In this document: positions 18,468 to 26,195 of the stretch, piece by piece
Numbering within the stretch: the first letter of the stretch is position 1
Layout: every line of letters begins with the position of its first letter
NCBI GenBank assembly: GCA_945905835.1
Contig: CAMDQJ010000032.1
Coordinates: 1-37,957 of the forward strand
Reading direction: 5' to 3'
DNA from: Asaia bogorensis
Lineage (GTDB): Bacteria; Pseudomonadota; Alphaproteobacteria; Reyranellales; Reyranellaceae
DNA: 37,957 bases
Translations under genes and position numbers: made by a program
Notes under the pieces: model-generated
The model's database searches: none
The model's input: the letters and a program-made list of their open reading frames with translations, nothing else
What the model was told of the DNA's origin: nothing

Positions 18468-19367
18468 ATGCAGTCGAAACGCATCCGGACCGATGTCCTG
18501 GAGATCGCCTACGAGGAGCACGGCCCGCCAGACGGCGCGCCGGTCATTTTGCTGCACGGTTTTCCCTACGATCCGCGCTGCTTCGATGAGGTCGCACCCC
18601 CGCTGGCGGCCGACGGCCATCGCGTGCTGGTACCCTATCTGCGCGGCTACGGCGCGACGCGATTTCTTTCCAATACAACACCGCGCTCGGGCGAGCAGGC
18701 AGCCCTCGGCCACGACCTGCTGCAATTCATGGATGCGCTGGGGATCGGCCGGGCGGCGCTGGCGGGCTACGATTGGGGCGGACGTGCCGCCTGCATCGTA
18801 TCGGCCCTGTGGCCGGCACGCGTGCGCGGCCTGGTGAGCTGCACCGGCTACAACATCCAGAACATCGCGGGCTCGGCCAAGCCGGTGCCGGCGGCTCAGG
18901 AACACCGTTACTGGTACCAGTATTATTTCCACACCGAACGTGGCCGCACCGGCCTCAGCGAGAACCGGCGCGACATCTGCCGGCTCCTGTGGACGCTATG
19001 GTCGCCCGATTGGACCTTCGACGAGGCGACTTTCGAGCGAAGTGCCGCCTCTTTCGACAATCGCGACTTCGTCGATGTCGTGATACAGTCCTACCGTCAT
19101 CGCTACGCCTATGCTCCGGGCGACCCTGCTTTGACCGGTATCGAAGCCCAGCTCGCCAAGACTCCGAAGATTTCCGTGCCGACTGTCAACCTCCATGGCG
19201 CCAGCGATGGCGTCGGACCGGCGGCACAGTCCGAACGTCACGACCGCTTTTTCACCGGCCCCTACGAGCGACGCCTGATCCCGTCGGTAGGCCACAATAT
19301 CCCGCAGGAGGCGCCGGCCGAAACGGTCGCAGCGCTCCGGGACCTTATGAAAGGAACCAGCCCTTGA
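18468..19367 (+). CDS. Alpha/beta hydrolase with Asp nucleophile (epoxide hydrolase-like)
   Basis: The 299 residues form an alpha/beta hydrolase: LLHGFP (28-33) oxyanion loop, nucleophile elbow GYDWGG with D102, and a C-terminal histidine H276 in VGHNIPQE. Asp rather than Ser at the elbow points to the epoxide hydrolase/haloalkane dehalogenase branch, which forms an alkyl-enzyme ester with epoxides or haloalkanes. The cap region around 135-200 is rich in W/Y, as in that group. ATG 18468 starts 78 bp from the divergent amidohydrolase gene; no strong ribosome site is seen. Its stop overlaps the TTG start of the next gene by 3 bp, so translation is coupled. Substrate unknown. Confidence 0.8.
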   Translation: MQSKRIRTDVLEIAYEEHGPPDGAPVILLHGFPYDPRCFDEVAPPLAADGHRVLVPYLRGYGATRFLSNTTPRSGEQAALGHDLLQFMDALGIGRAALAGYDWGGRAACIVSALWPARVRGLVSCTGYNIQNIAGSAKPVPAAQEHRYWYQYYFHTERGRTGLSENRRDICRLLWTLWSPDWTFDEATFERSAASFDNRDFVDVVIQSYRHRYAYAPGDPALTGIEAQLAKTPKISVPTVNLHGASDGVGPAAQSERHDRFFTGPYERRLIPSVGHNIPQEAPAETVAALRDLMKGTSP

Positions 19368-19978
19368 GCAATATCGTTCTCATTGGCGCTACCGGAAATA
19401 TCGGCAGCCGCATTCTCGACGAGGCCCTCGCCCGCAAGCACACCGTCACCGCCATCACCCGCGACCCGCGCAAGCTCACGGCGCGCGAGGGCATGACGGT
19501 GCGTGCAGCGAGCACGACGGATGCGCCGGGCTTGGTCAAGGTCCTGAAGGGCCACGACGTCGCCGTCATCTCGGTGAAGTGGAACGAGAACGACGTCGAC
19601 CGGGTGATCGACACGGTCAAGAAGTCGGGCATCCCGCGCGCGCTGTTCATCGTCGGCGCCGGCAGCCTGATCCGCAAGGACGGCCGCACGCATTTCGACC
19701 ACATGGCCGCCAAGGGCGTGCAGCCGCCGACCTCCAAGCCCGCCATGCTGGCGCTGGACGCCATCCGCAAGATCAAGGATTTCGACTGGACGGCGGTCTC
19801 GCCGGCCGCCGCGATCCCCTCCGGCAAGCGTACCGGCAAGTTCCGCCTCGGCCTCGACAAGTTCCTCGAGGACTCCAAGGGCGAGAGCCGTATCAGCCGC
19901 GAGGATTTCGCCGTCGCCATCGTCGACGAGGTCGAGAAGCCCAAGCACATCCGCAAGCGGTTCACCGCGGCGTATTAG
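19364..19978 (+). CDS. NAD(P)H-binding atypical SDR (NmrA/YwnB-like)
   Basis: The 204-residue Rossmann protein begins with GATGNIG (8-14) and follows the SDR_a5/YwnB pattern: ITRDPRKL after strand 2, a VKVLKGHDVAV block after strand 4, and a late TAVSPAAAIPSG segment. The usual YxxxK pair is absent, as normal for atypical SDRs. Such proteins reduce quinones or flavins or act as NAD(P)H sensors. The start is TTG 19364-19366 in TTGA, with AAGGA about 9 bases upstream; homology to the Rossmann strand begins three residues later, so no better start exists. It is coupled to the preceding hydrolase. Stop is TAG. Confidence 0.8.
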   Translation: MSNIVLIGATGNIGSRILDEALARKHTVTAITRDPRKLTAREGMTVRAASTTDAPGLVKVLKGHDVAVISVKWNENDVDRVIDTVKKSGIPRALFIVGAGSLIRKDGRTHFDHMAAKGVQPPTSKPAMLALDAIRKIKDFDWTAVSPAAAIPSGKRTGKFRLGLDKFLEDSKGESRISREDFAVAIVDEVEKPKHIRKRFTAAY

Positions 19979-20011
19979 GGCAAGGTTGAGCTAGGGCGCC
20001 CGCTACACGCC

Positions 20012-20980
20012 TCAGTCGCCCTTCAGGCCGGCGGCCTTGATCAACGGCCCCCACTTGGCCCGCTCTTGCTTCTCGTAGGCCGCCAACTGCTCGGGCGTGC
20101 CGGTGGTCGGCTCGAAGCCGAGTTGCATCAGGCGCTGGCGCGTCTCGTGTTGCGCCAGGATCTTCGCCATTTCGGCATTGAGCCGGTCGACGATGGCCTT
20201 CGGCGTGCCGCGCGGCGCATAAAGCGCGTTCCATGCTGTCACCTCGAAGCCTGGGACACCCTGCTCGGCGACCGACTTCACGCCCGGCAACAGGTCGCTC
20301 GACTTCAGCGTGGTGATGCCGAGCGCCTTCAGCTTGCCCGCCGCCACCTGGCCGCGCGTCGCGGTGGCGGTGTCGATGATCAGCTGGACCTGTCCGCCCG
20401 TGGCCTCCGTCATGGCCGTGGCCGAGCCCTTGTAGGGAACGCCGAACAGCGGCGCACCGGTGCGCGACTTCAGGAGCTCGAAGACGATGCGCGCGGTCGT
20501 GCTGGGCAGCGCGATGTTGAGCTTGTCGGGCTGCGCCTTGGCGGCCGCGATCAGGTCGGCAATCGAATTTCCCGCAAACGACGGATGGGCCGAGACCACC
20601 ATCGGCAGCATGCCGACCAGGATGACCGGCGCGAAGTCCTTCTCCGAATCGTAGCCGATCGAGGGATAGAGGAACTCGTTCATGGTTTGCGTCGCGACCG
20701 TGCCCATCAGCAGCGTGTAGCCGTCGGGCGTCGAACGGGCGGCGTCGGCCGTGCCAATGTTGCCGCCGGCGCCGGGCTTGTTGTCGACAATGAACTGCTG
20801 GCCCAGCGCCTTGCCGAGCTGCTCGGCGAACAATCGCGCGGCGACGTCGGTGCCCTGCCCCGCCTGATAGGGCACGACGACCCTCACCGGCTTGGTCGGA
20901 TAGCTTTGCGACCAGGCCGGCAGGCCGGACAACAGACCGGCGAGCAGAGCCGCCATATAGGCAAATGCTTTCAGTTTCAT
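20012..20980 (-). CDS. Tripartite tricarboxylate transporter substrate-binding protein (Bug/TctC)
   Basis: The 322 residues have a signal peptide of about 24 residues ending AWS before QSYPTKPVR, the classic Bug-protein start. Further family blocks are VVPYQAGQGTD, GGNIGTADAARSTPDGYTLL and the repeated loop near WNALYAPRGTPK. Bug/TctC proteins bind organic acids in the periplasm. The partner TctAB membrane genes are not here, which is common for orphan Bug proteins. ATG 20978-20980 overlaps the CaiB stop by 4 bp (ATGA) and has GGGAGG upstream. It is last in the four-gene acyl-CoA operon and probably supplies or senses its substrate. Confidence 0.9.
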   Translation of the reverse strand: MKLKAFAYMAALLAGLLSGLPAWSQSYPTKPVRVVVPYQAGQGTDVAARLFAEQLGKALGQQFIVDNKPGAGGNIGTADAARSTPDGYTLLMGTVATQTMNEFLYPSIGYDSEKDFAPVILVGMLPMVVSAHPSFAGNSIADLIAAAKAQPDKLNIALPSTTARIVFELLKSRTGAPLFGVPYKGSATAMTEATGGQVQLIIDTATATRGQVAAGKLKALGITTLKSSDLLPGVKSVAEQGVPGFEVTAWNALYAPRGTPKAIVDRLNAEMAKILAQHETRQRLMQLGFEPTTGTPEQLAAYEKQERAKWGPLIKAAGLKGD

Positions 20981-22140
20981 GGTTTTCCTCCCTTTGACAG
21001 TTCCGAGCGAATTTCCTCGGCGTGTTGATTGCGGCGCGGTGGCGCGGCCCCTGGCCGGCCCGGCGTCGCCGACAATTTGACCGGAATGCCGGCTGCGCGA
21101 TGGCCGTCGTGCTCGACCAGCATCCGGCGATGCGCGACATGCGGTTGCGCGAAAGCCTGTGGCACGCTGTTCACCGCGCCCGCCGGCACGCCGTTTTTCA
21201 TCAGCTTGTGGCAAATATCCTCGACCTTGAAGGAGGCCAGCGTGCGCTCGATCTCCGCACGTAGCTCGCTCCTGTGCAGCAGCCGGGCCGCATTCGTCTG
21301 GAACCGCGGATCGTCCGAGAGATCCGCGCGCCCGACCTGCTTGCAAAAGCGCCTGAACTGGCCGTCGTTGACGACGCCGAGGAAGAGCTCGCCGTCGGCC
21401 GCCGGAAATTTGTCGTAGGGCGCGATGTTGGGATGGGCGCTGCCGAGCCGGCCGGGCGTGTTTCCCGAGCAGAGCCAGTTCGCGGCGTGCGGCACCAGCA
21501 TGCTGAGCGCTGTATCGAACAACGCGACCTCGACACGCTGGCCGCGCCCCGTCTGATGGCGCGCAGAGATCGCCAGCAGGATTCCCGTGAGGGCATTGTA
21601 GCCGGTGACGTAGTCGACGATGGGCACTCCGATGCGGGTCGGCCCCGATTCAGGCGTGCCGTTGATGCTCATCAGGCCGCACATCGCCTGCAGCACTGCG
21701 TCGTAGCCGGGCAGGCTGCCCAGCGGCCCGTCGGCGCCGAAGCCGGTGATCGAGCAGTAGATCAGCCGCGGATGGCGCGCCGCGAGCACGTCCTCGTAAC
21801 CGAGGTTCCAGCGCTCCAGCGTGCCGGGCAGGTAATTCTCCACCAGCACGTCGGCATCCACGAGCAGCGCTTCCAGGACGGCACGATCCTCCGGCGTGGA
21901 CAGGTCGAGCGTGATGGCCCGTTTGCCGCGATTGAGGGCGCCGAAATAGGCGGCGTCGCCATTGGCATCGAAGGGCGGACCGAGTTGGCGCGTCTCGTCG
22001 CCCGAGGGCGGCTCGATCTTCATCACATCAGCGCCGTGGTCGGCCAGCATCTGCGTGCACAGCGGCCCCGCCAGCACGCGCGACAGGTCGACGACCTTCA
22101 GCCCGGCCAAAGCGCCACGCGAGAGATCGGCGCCGGCCAT
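20977..22140 (-). CDS. Family III CoA-transferase (CaiB/BaiF)
   Basis: The 387 residues show the CaiB/BaiF signature: LKVVDLSRVLAGPLCTQMLADHGADVMKIEPP at the N-terminus (split across about 14-45), NRGKRAITLDL, VLVENYLPGTLE and GYDAVLQAMCGLMS, which contains the catalytic aspartate. The enzyme transfers CoA between carboxylic acids in the cytoplasm. It starts by a 1-nt TGATG overlap with the dehydratase gene before it and ends in a 4-nt overlap with the Bug gene. Having a CoA ligase and a CoA-transferase in one operon suggests either activation plus recycling of CoA or two different acids. The C-terminal 20 residues are polar and variable. Confidence 0.9.
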   Translation of the reverse strand: MAGADLSRGALAGLKVVDLSRVLAGPLCTQMLADHGADVMKIEPPSGDETRQLGPPFDANGDAAYFGALNRGKRAITLDLSTPEDRAVLEALLVDADVLVENYLPGTLERWNLGYEDVLAARHPRLIYCSITGFGADGPLGSLPGYDAVLQAMCGLMSINGTPESGPTRIGVPIVDYVTGYNALTGILLAISARHQTGRGQRVEVALFDTALSMLVPHAANWLCSGNTPGRLGSAHPNIAPYDKFPAADGELFLGVVNDGQFRRFCKQVGRADLSDDPRFQTNAARLLHRSELRAEIERTLASFKVEDICHKLMKNGVPAGAVNSVPQAFAQPHVAHRRMLVEHDGHRAAGIPVKLSATPGRPGAAPPRRNQHAEEIRSELSKGGKP

Positions 22141-23282
22141 CAGCCGCGGCTGGGCAGCTCGACGATGCCGGTGCCCAGCACCGACAGCTCGTCGTCCTGG
22201 TTGAGCGCCTCCTGCTCGATCTCCACCAGGTGACGCCCGCCTTCGACGTACTTGCGCTTTACCTTGCCCTTGATCCACAGGATGTCGCCCGCCGGATTGT
22301 GGCGGCGGATCTTGCAAGTAGCGTTGCGCAGGATGCCGTCGTCGCCCATCCAGTTGGTGAGATGGTGCGTAAGCCACGAGGCGCGCTCGGGGCCGTAATC
22401 GTAGGCGCCGGGCGCGCCGACCTCGTGGGCGAACTCCTCTTCCCAATGCACGCGCTCGGGGCAATCGGGAATGCCGAAGCGGTTCTTGATGCCGAGGCCG
22501 GGATGGGCGTCGACCAGCTTCCAGGCGAGCTTGTTGGCGCGGATGTAGAGCCCGCCCCAGCCCTGGGCGTAGGCGATGAAGCCGGTGACGGTCATCGGGC
22601 CCTTCAGCATCGTGGGCATCGCCTCGCCTTCCTTGACGTCCTGCCAGTAGCGCGTCTCGGCACCGCGGATCTTCTCCTCGGCGTAGAGCTTGTAGGCGTC
22701 TGCCAGTTCCTGGTCGGTGTAGCGGCTCGGCTGTTTTGTCTTTACGTCCTTGTACTTGGTGCCCTGCTCGCGCGCGTGGTCGCGCTCGGTGCGAAAGCAC
22801 CAGCTGTCGGCATCGGCGACCAAATCGCCCTTCTGGTTGAAGAAATCGACGTGATAGGTCTGCTGCACCGCGCGGCCGGCGAATTTCGTGTTGTGCAGGA
22901 CGAGATCCTTCAGCCAGGCCTCGGTCGTGATGGTGTCGTTGCGGTTGACCGTCTTGTACCAGTTCCAGTTCGAGCCCGACCACATGGCATGGATGCCCGG
23001 CAGGCCGCCGACATAGCCCGAGATGATGCGGCTGGTGGTGAACAGGAAGCTCGGCAGCGCGATCACGTCGCCGAATTTCGTCTTCGAGGCGTATTCGGGA
23101 ACGCACCATAGGGGATTGTCGTCACCGATGCCGTGCGCGTAGTGGCGGATGTTGTCGCGTGTTGCCTCGTAGCACCACGGCTCGGCGGTCACGCCGATCT
23201 TGACGCCGATGCGCTCGCGCAGGGCGTCGAGGCCCTCTTCGGTGATCTTGGGAAAGTTGCGCTCAATCGTCTTAGTCGACAT
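22140..23282 (-). CDS. MaoC/FAS1-dehydratase-like double-hotdog protein
   Basis: The 380 residues appear to contain two hotdog domains. The N-terminal one begins EEGLDALRERIGV, then WCYEATRDNIRHYAHGIGDDNPLW, the usual FAS1-type dehydratase entry. The C-terminal one contains HPGLGIKNRFG..CPERVHW and the ending VEIEQEALNQDDELSVLGTGIVELP. Such proteins hydrate enoyl-CoAs or dehydrate 3-hydroxyacyl-CoAs. The expected MaoC catalytic Asp/His pair is best matched by DDNPLW. The ATG at 23282 overlaps the ligase stop by 11 bp, and the stop overlaps CaiB by 1 nt. Placed between ligase and CoA-transferase it is probably the hydratase step of a CoA pathway. Substrate is unknown. Confidence 0.78.
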   Translation of the reverse strand: MSTKTIERNFPKITEEGLDALRERIGVKIGVTAEPWCYEATRDNIRHYAHGIGDDNPLWCVPEYASKTKFGDVIALPSFLFTTSRIISGYVGGLPGIHAMWSGSNWNWYKTVNRNDTITTEAWLKDLVLHNTKFAGRAVQQTYHVDFFNQKGDLVADADSWCFRTERDHAREQGTKYKDVKTKQPSRYTDQELADAYKLYAEEKIRGAETRYWQDVKEGEAMPTMLKGPMTVTGFIAYAQGWGGLYIRANKLAWKLVDAHPGLGIKNRFGIPDCPERVHWEEEFAHEVGAPGAYDYGPERASWLTHHLTNWMGDDGILRNATCKIRRHNPAGDILWIKGKVKRKYVEGGRHLVEIEQEALNQDDELSVLGTGIVELPSRG

Positions 23283-24765
23283 GGGCCTTTTCCTTTGTGC
23301 GAAGCATCTTGCGATTGACCTTGCCGGCCGGCGTCTTGGGCAACTCGGATACGAATTCGACGAGGCGCGGATATTCATGCTGGCTGAGGCGCTGGCGCAC
23401 CAGATCCTGGATCTCGCGCGCGAAGGTCTCGCCGCCCGCACGGTCGGCGACGACGAAGGCCTTCACGACCTGCCCGCGCAACTCGTCGGGAACGCCGATG
23501 GCGCCTACTTCGCGCACATCGGGGTGCTTCAGGACGGCGTCCTCGATCTCGATGGCGCTCATGGTCCAGCCAGCGGAGATGATGACGTCGTCGGCACGGC
23601 CGCCATGGAAGAAGTAGCCGTCCTCGTCGGTGCGGCCCAGATCCTTGGTGGCGATCCAGCCGCCCCGCCGCCACACCTTCATCTCGCCCATCACACCGGG
23701 CGGGCATGGCTTGCCCTCGGCGTCGTGGACCTCGACCTTGCCACCGGGGATCGGCTTGCCGAGCGAGCCCGGCTTTACGACGAAGTCCTCGGCTCCCGGA
23801 TAGCTCACCAGCACGACGCCGATCTCGGTCGTGCCGTACATGCTGCAGATCGGCCGGCCGAAAGTCGCCTCGGCAAAGGCCGCCGTCTCGCTGTCGATCG
23901 GCTCGCCGGTGAAGGACGTCTTCTCGAGGAAATATTTGTAGCGCGGCGCGGCGCCAGAGTTCCGCATCATGCGGTAGTGCGTCGCCGCCGCCGAGATGTT
24001 GGTGAAGCGGTGGTCCTGCAGCGCCTTCAGCAGTCGCGCCGCATCGAACCGGCCGGCATAGGCGCCGATGGTGATGCCGAGCGCGAGCGGCGCCAGGGTG
24101 CCGTGCCACAATCCGTGTCCCCAGGCGGGCGAGGACGGGCAGAGGAAGCGGTCGCCCGGCCGCAGGCCGGTGCCGTAGAGCGCCGCCACCATCAAGGTGA
24201 CGATGGCGCGATGCGTGTGCTTCACGGCCTCGGGCAATTCGCGGGTCGTGCCGGAGGTGTATTGGAAGATCGCCAGCTGATCGGCCCGGGTGTCGGGCGT
24301 GAAACTCGGCGGAAAGGCCGCGAGGTCGGCCAGGAAGCCGGCATTGTTGATCAGGAGCTTCGGCTTGCAATCGTCGACGCGCAGCTTCACGCCATCGGGG
24401 CCGAACAGGGTGAACAGCGGCACGGCGATGGCGCCGGCCTTCATGGCGCCGAACACCGCGGCATAAAACGCGCGCGACGGTTCGAGCATGATGGCGACGC
24501 GGTCGCCGGGCGCCACGCCTTGCGCCACCAGCCAATGGGCGAAGCGCGCTGAGTCCTCGGAGATCTGGCGGAAGCTCAGGATTTCGTCGCTGCCGTCCGC
24601 CCGAACGACGATGACAGCCGTGCGCTCGCCGTCGACATGTCGGTCGATACATTCGTGCGCGATGTTCAGGCGCTCGCGATCACCGTCGAACAACTCCCAG
24701 AGTCTGGCGCTGGAGAACTGCGCCTGGGCGTCGGTGTAGCTGGTGTAGGCCGTGAGACTCGTCAT
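23272..24765 (-). CDS. AMP-dependent acyl-CoA synthetase
   Basis: The 497-residue adenylate-forming enzyme has the phosphate loop YTSGTTRELPEAVKHTH (169-185), SMYGTTEIG near 300, KDLGRTDEDGYFFHGGRADDVI and the C-terminal KTPAGKVNRK with adenylation lysine K482. The P-loop is unusual: RELPEAV where most members have GLPKGV or NPKGV, so the glycine and lysine after TSGTT are replaced. It activates a carboxylic acid to acyl-AMP and then acyl-CoA, most like medium-chain or acetoacetyl/propionyl-type synthetases. It is first in the four-gene operon and divergent from the IclR regulator. No clear ribosome site precedes ATG 24765. Confidence 0.88.
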   Translation of the reverse strand: MTSLTAYTSYTDAQAQFSSARLWELFDGDRERLNIAHECIDRHVDGERTAVIVVRADGSDEILSFRQISEDSARFAHWLVAQGVAPGDRVAIMLEPSRAFYAAVFGAMKAGAIAVPLFTLFGPDGVKLRVDDCKPKLLINNAGFLADLAAFPPSFTPDTRADQLAIFQYTSGTTRELPEAVKHTHRAIVTLMVAALYGTGLRPGDRFLCPSSPAWGHGLWHGTLAPLALGITIGAYAGRFDAARLLKALQDHRFTNISAAATHYRMMRNSGAAPRYKYFLEKTSFTGEPIDSETAAFAEATFGRPICSMYGTTEIGVVLVSYPGAEDFVVKPGSLGKPIPGGKVEVHDAEGKPCPPGVMGEMKVWRRGGWIATKDLGRTDEDGYFFHGGRADDVIISAGWTMSAIEIEDAVLKHPDVREVGAIGVPDELRGQVVKAFVVADRAGGETFAREIQDLVRQRLSQHEYPRLVEFVSELPKTPAGKVNRKMLRTKEKAHVD

Positions 24766-24795
24766 GGGGCGGGACGTTCGACCAGCGGCGACCAG

Positions 24796-24833
24796 TTGTA
24801 CAGAAGATTTTATGATTGTATATAGACAATCAT
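24796..24833 (+). promoter_or_regulatory. IclR promoter and autoregulatory operator, apparently leaderless
   Basis: On the plus strand -35 TTGTAC (24796-24801) and -10 TATATA (24819-24824) are 17 bp apart. The palindrome ATGATTGT-ATATAG-ACAATCAT (24812-24833, 8-bp arms) covers the -10 and the first two bases of the iclR start codon. A start site 7-8 bp after the -10 falls at 24831-24832, on the ATG itself, and no Shine-Dalgarno is present. The same operator sits about 47 bp before the ligase ATG on the other strand, so it could control both directions. Confidence 0.68.
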
Positions 24834-25578
24834 GACCGTTCGCGCCGTCCCAGCCGTCACCCGCGCCGTCGCCATCCTCCGCCTGCTTGGCCGGGCGAAA
24901 ACGCCGATGGGCGGGAAGGCGATCTCGCAGGCGCTCGGCCTCGTGCCGAGCACTAGCCTGCACATCCTGCGGGTGCTGGTGGCCGAGGAAATGGTCAAGG
25001 TCGATGCCACCAAGCAGTACAGCCTTGGCATGGGTACGCTGTCGCTGGCGCGCACGGCGCTGGAGACCAACGACTTCCCCACGCTCGTGCAGCCCAAAAT
25101 CGACGAACTGTCGAAGCGCTATCCGGTCACCGCGATCGGCGTCGAGTTGCCCAACCTGGAGCACATGATCGTGGTGGCGCTGTCGCAGACGCAGGCGCCT
25201 GTCCGCCTGCATGTCGACATCGGCAGCCGCTTCCCGGCGCTGATCAGCGCCACGGGCCGCTGCATGGCGGCGTTCTGCGGCCGGCCGTCGGCCGAGATCG
25301 AAAAGCGCTTCCGGGCGCTGCGCTGGAACAATGCGCCGGACTACAAGACCTGGCTCAAGGAAGTCGACACCGCCCGCCGCCAGGGCTTCAGCATCGACCG
25401 CGGCAACTACATCGCCGGCGTCACCGTCGTCGCCGTACCCGTCCTGAATGCCGCCGGTACGATCGCGCAGACCATCGCTTCGGTCGGCATATCGAGCCAA
25501 CTCGACCGCGCGACCTCGGTCGCACTGGCCAATGACATGAAGAGCGCTGCAGCGGCCGTGGCTGCCCAGCTCGGCTAG
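24832..25578 (+). CDS. IclR-family transcriptional regulator
   Basis: The 248-residue protein has an N-terminal winged helix (about 6-60; AVTRAVAILRLL, then KAISQALGLVPSTSLHILRVL as recognition region) and a C-terminal IclR effector domain (about 80-245) with VGVELPNL-like strand, ATGRCMAAF and the RGNYIAGVTVVAVPVL block. IclR proteins bind small organic acids and repress or activate adjacent catabolic operons. It is divergent from the acyl-CoA ligase operon, which is the obvious target. The ATG overlaps the palindromic operator, implying tight autoregulation. Its TAG stop overlaps the convergent GST gene end by 4 bp. Confidence 0.9.
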   Translation: MTVRAVPAVTRAVAILRLLGRAKTPMGGKAISQALGLVPSTSLHILRVLVAEEMVKVDATKQYSLGMGTLSLARTALETNDFPTLVQPKIDELSKRYPVTAIGVELPNLEHMIVVALSQTQAPVRLHVDIGSRFPALISATGRCMAAFCGRPSAEIEKRFRALRWNNAPDYKTWLKEVDTARRQGFSIDRGNYIAGVTVVAVPVLNAAGTIAQTIASVGISSQLDRATSVALANDMKSAAAAVAAQLG

Positions 25579-26195
25579 GGAATCGCCTCGGCGCGCAGGA
25601 ATGCCGGCCGTGTCATCAGGCGCTCACGATAGGCCGCGGCGCGTGGACCGAGCAGCGGGGCGAAGCCCCGCTTGCCCAGGTTGAACATCGGATAGCCGAC
25701 CGAGATGTCGGCCAGCGTCATGCGCCCCGCGACCAGAAAATCGCGACCCTCAAGCCGCTGCTCGAGCAGCTTGAGGCGCATCGACAGCGAATGGCGGGCA
25801 TCGGCTATTACGGCGTCGATGCCGGCCTGCATCTCCGGCGTCTTGTTACGGATGCGGCCGACGCGCGCCATCGCCGAGAGCGGCGCCTACAGCGTCGCCT
25901 CGCCGTACAGCAGCCATTGTACGAACTCGGGCCGCTCCGGCTCGCCTGGGGCCACGATCAGGTCGCAGCCCTGCCGGGCCGCAAGGTATTCGCAAATCGC
26001 CAGGGATTCGTAGATCGCGCGCTCGCCGTCGATCAGGGCGGGGAGCGTGCCGGCCGGATTGATCGAGAGATACTCCGGCTCGTGCAGCCGTGGCCGCACA
26101 CCCAGCGACTTCACCTCGACCGTGGTGCCGATCTCCTCCAGCGTCCACAGCACGCGCAGCGAGCGCGAGGTGGGCACATGGTAGAGCGTCGCCAT
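25575..26195 (-). pseudogene. Glutathione S-transferase interrupted by an in-frame TAG
   Basis: Residues 1-102 form a thioredoxin-fold GST N-domain (LYHVPTSRSLRVLWTLEEIG, then NPAGTLPALIDGERAIYESLAICEYLA with the cis-Pro and glutathione-binding ES). At codon 103 the frame meets TAG (25887-25889). The same frame then continues without change into a GST C-terminal helical domain (GRDFLVAGRMTLADISVGYPMF, about 150-171) to TAG at 25575. Both halves are in one frame with no indel, so a single base change explains the break. Without readthrough only the N-domain is made. The start overlaps the M20 peptidase stop by 1 nt. It could also be a sequencing error. Substrate unknown. Confidence 0.78.
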
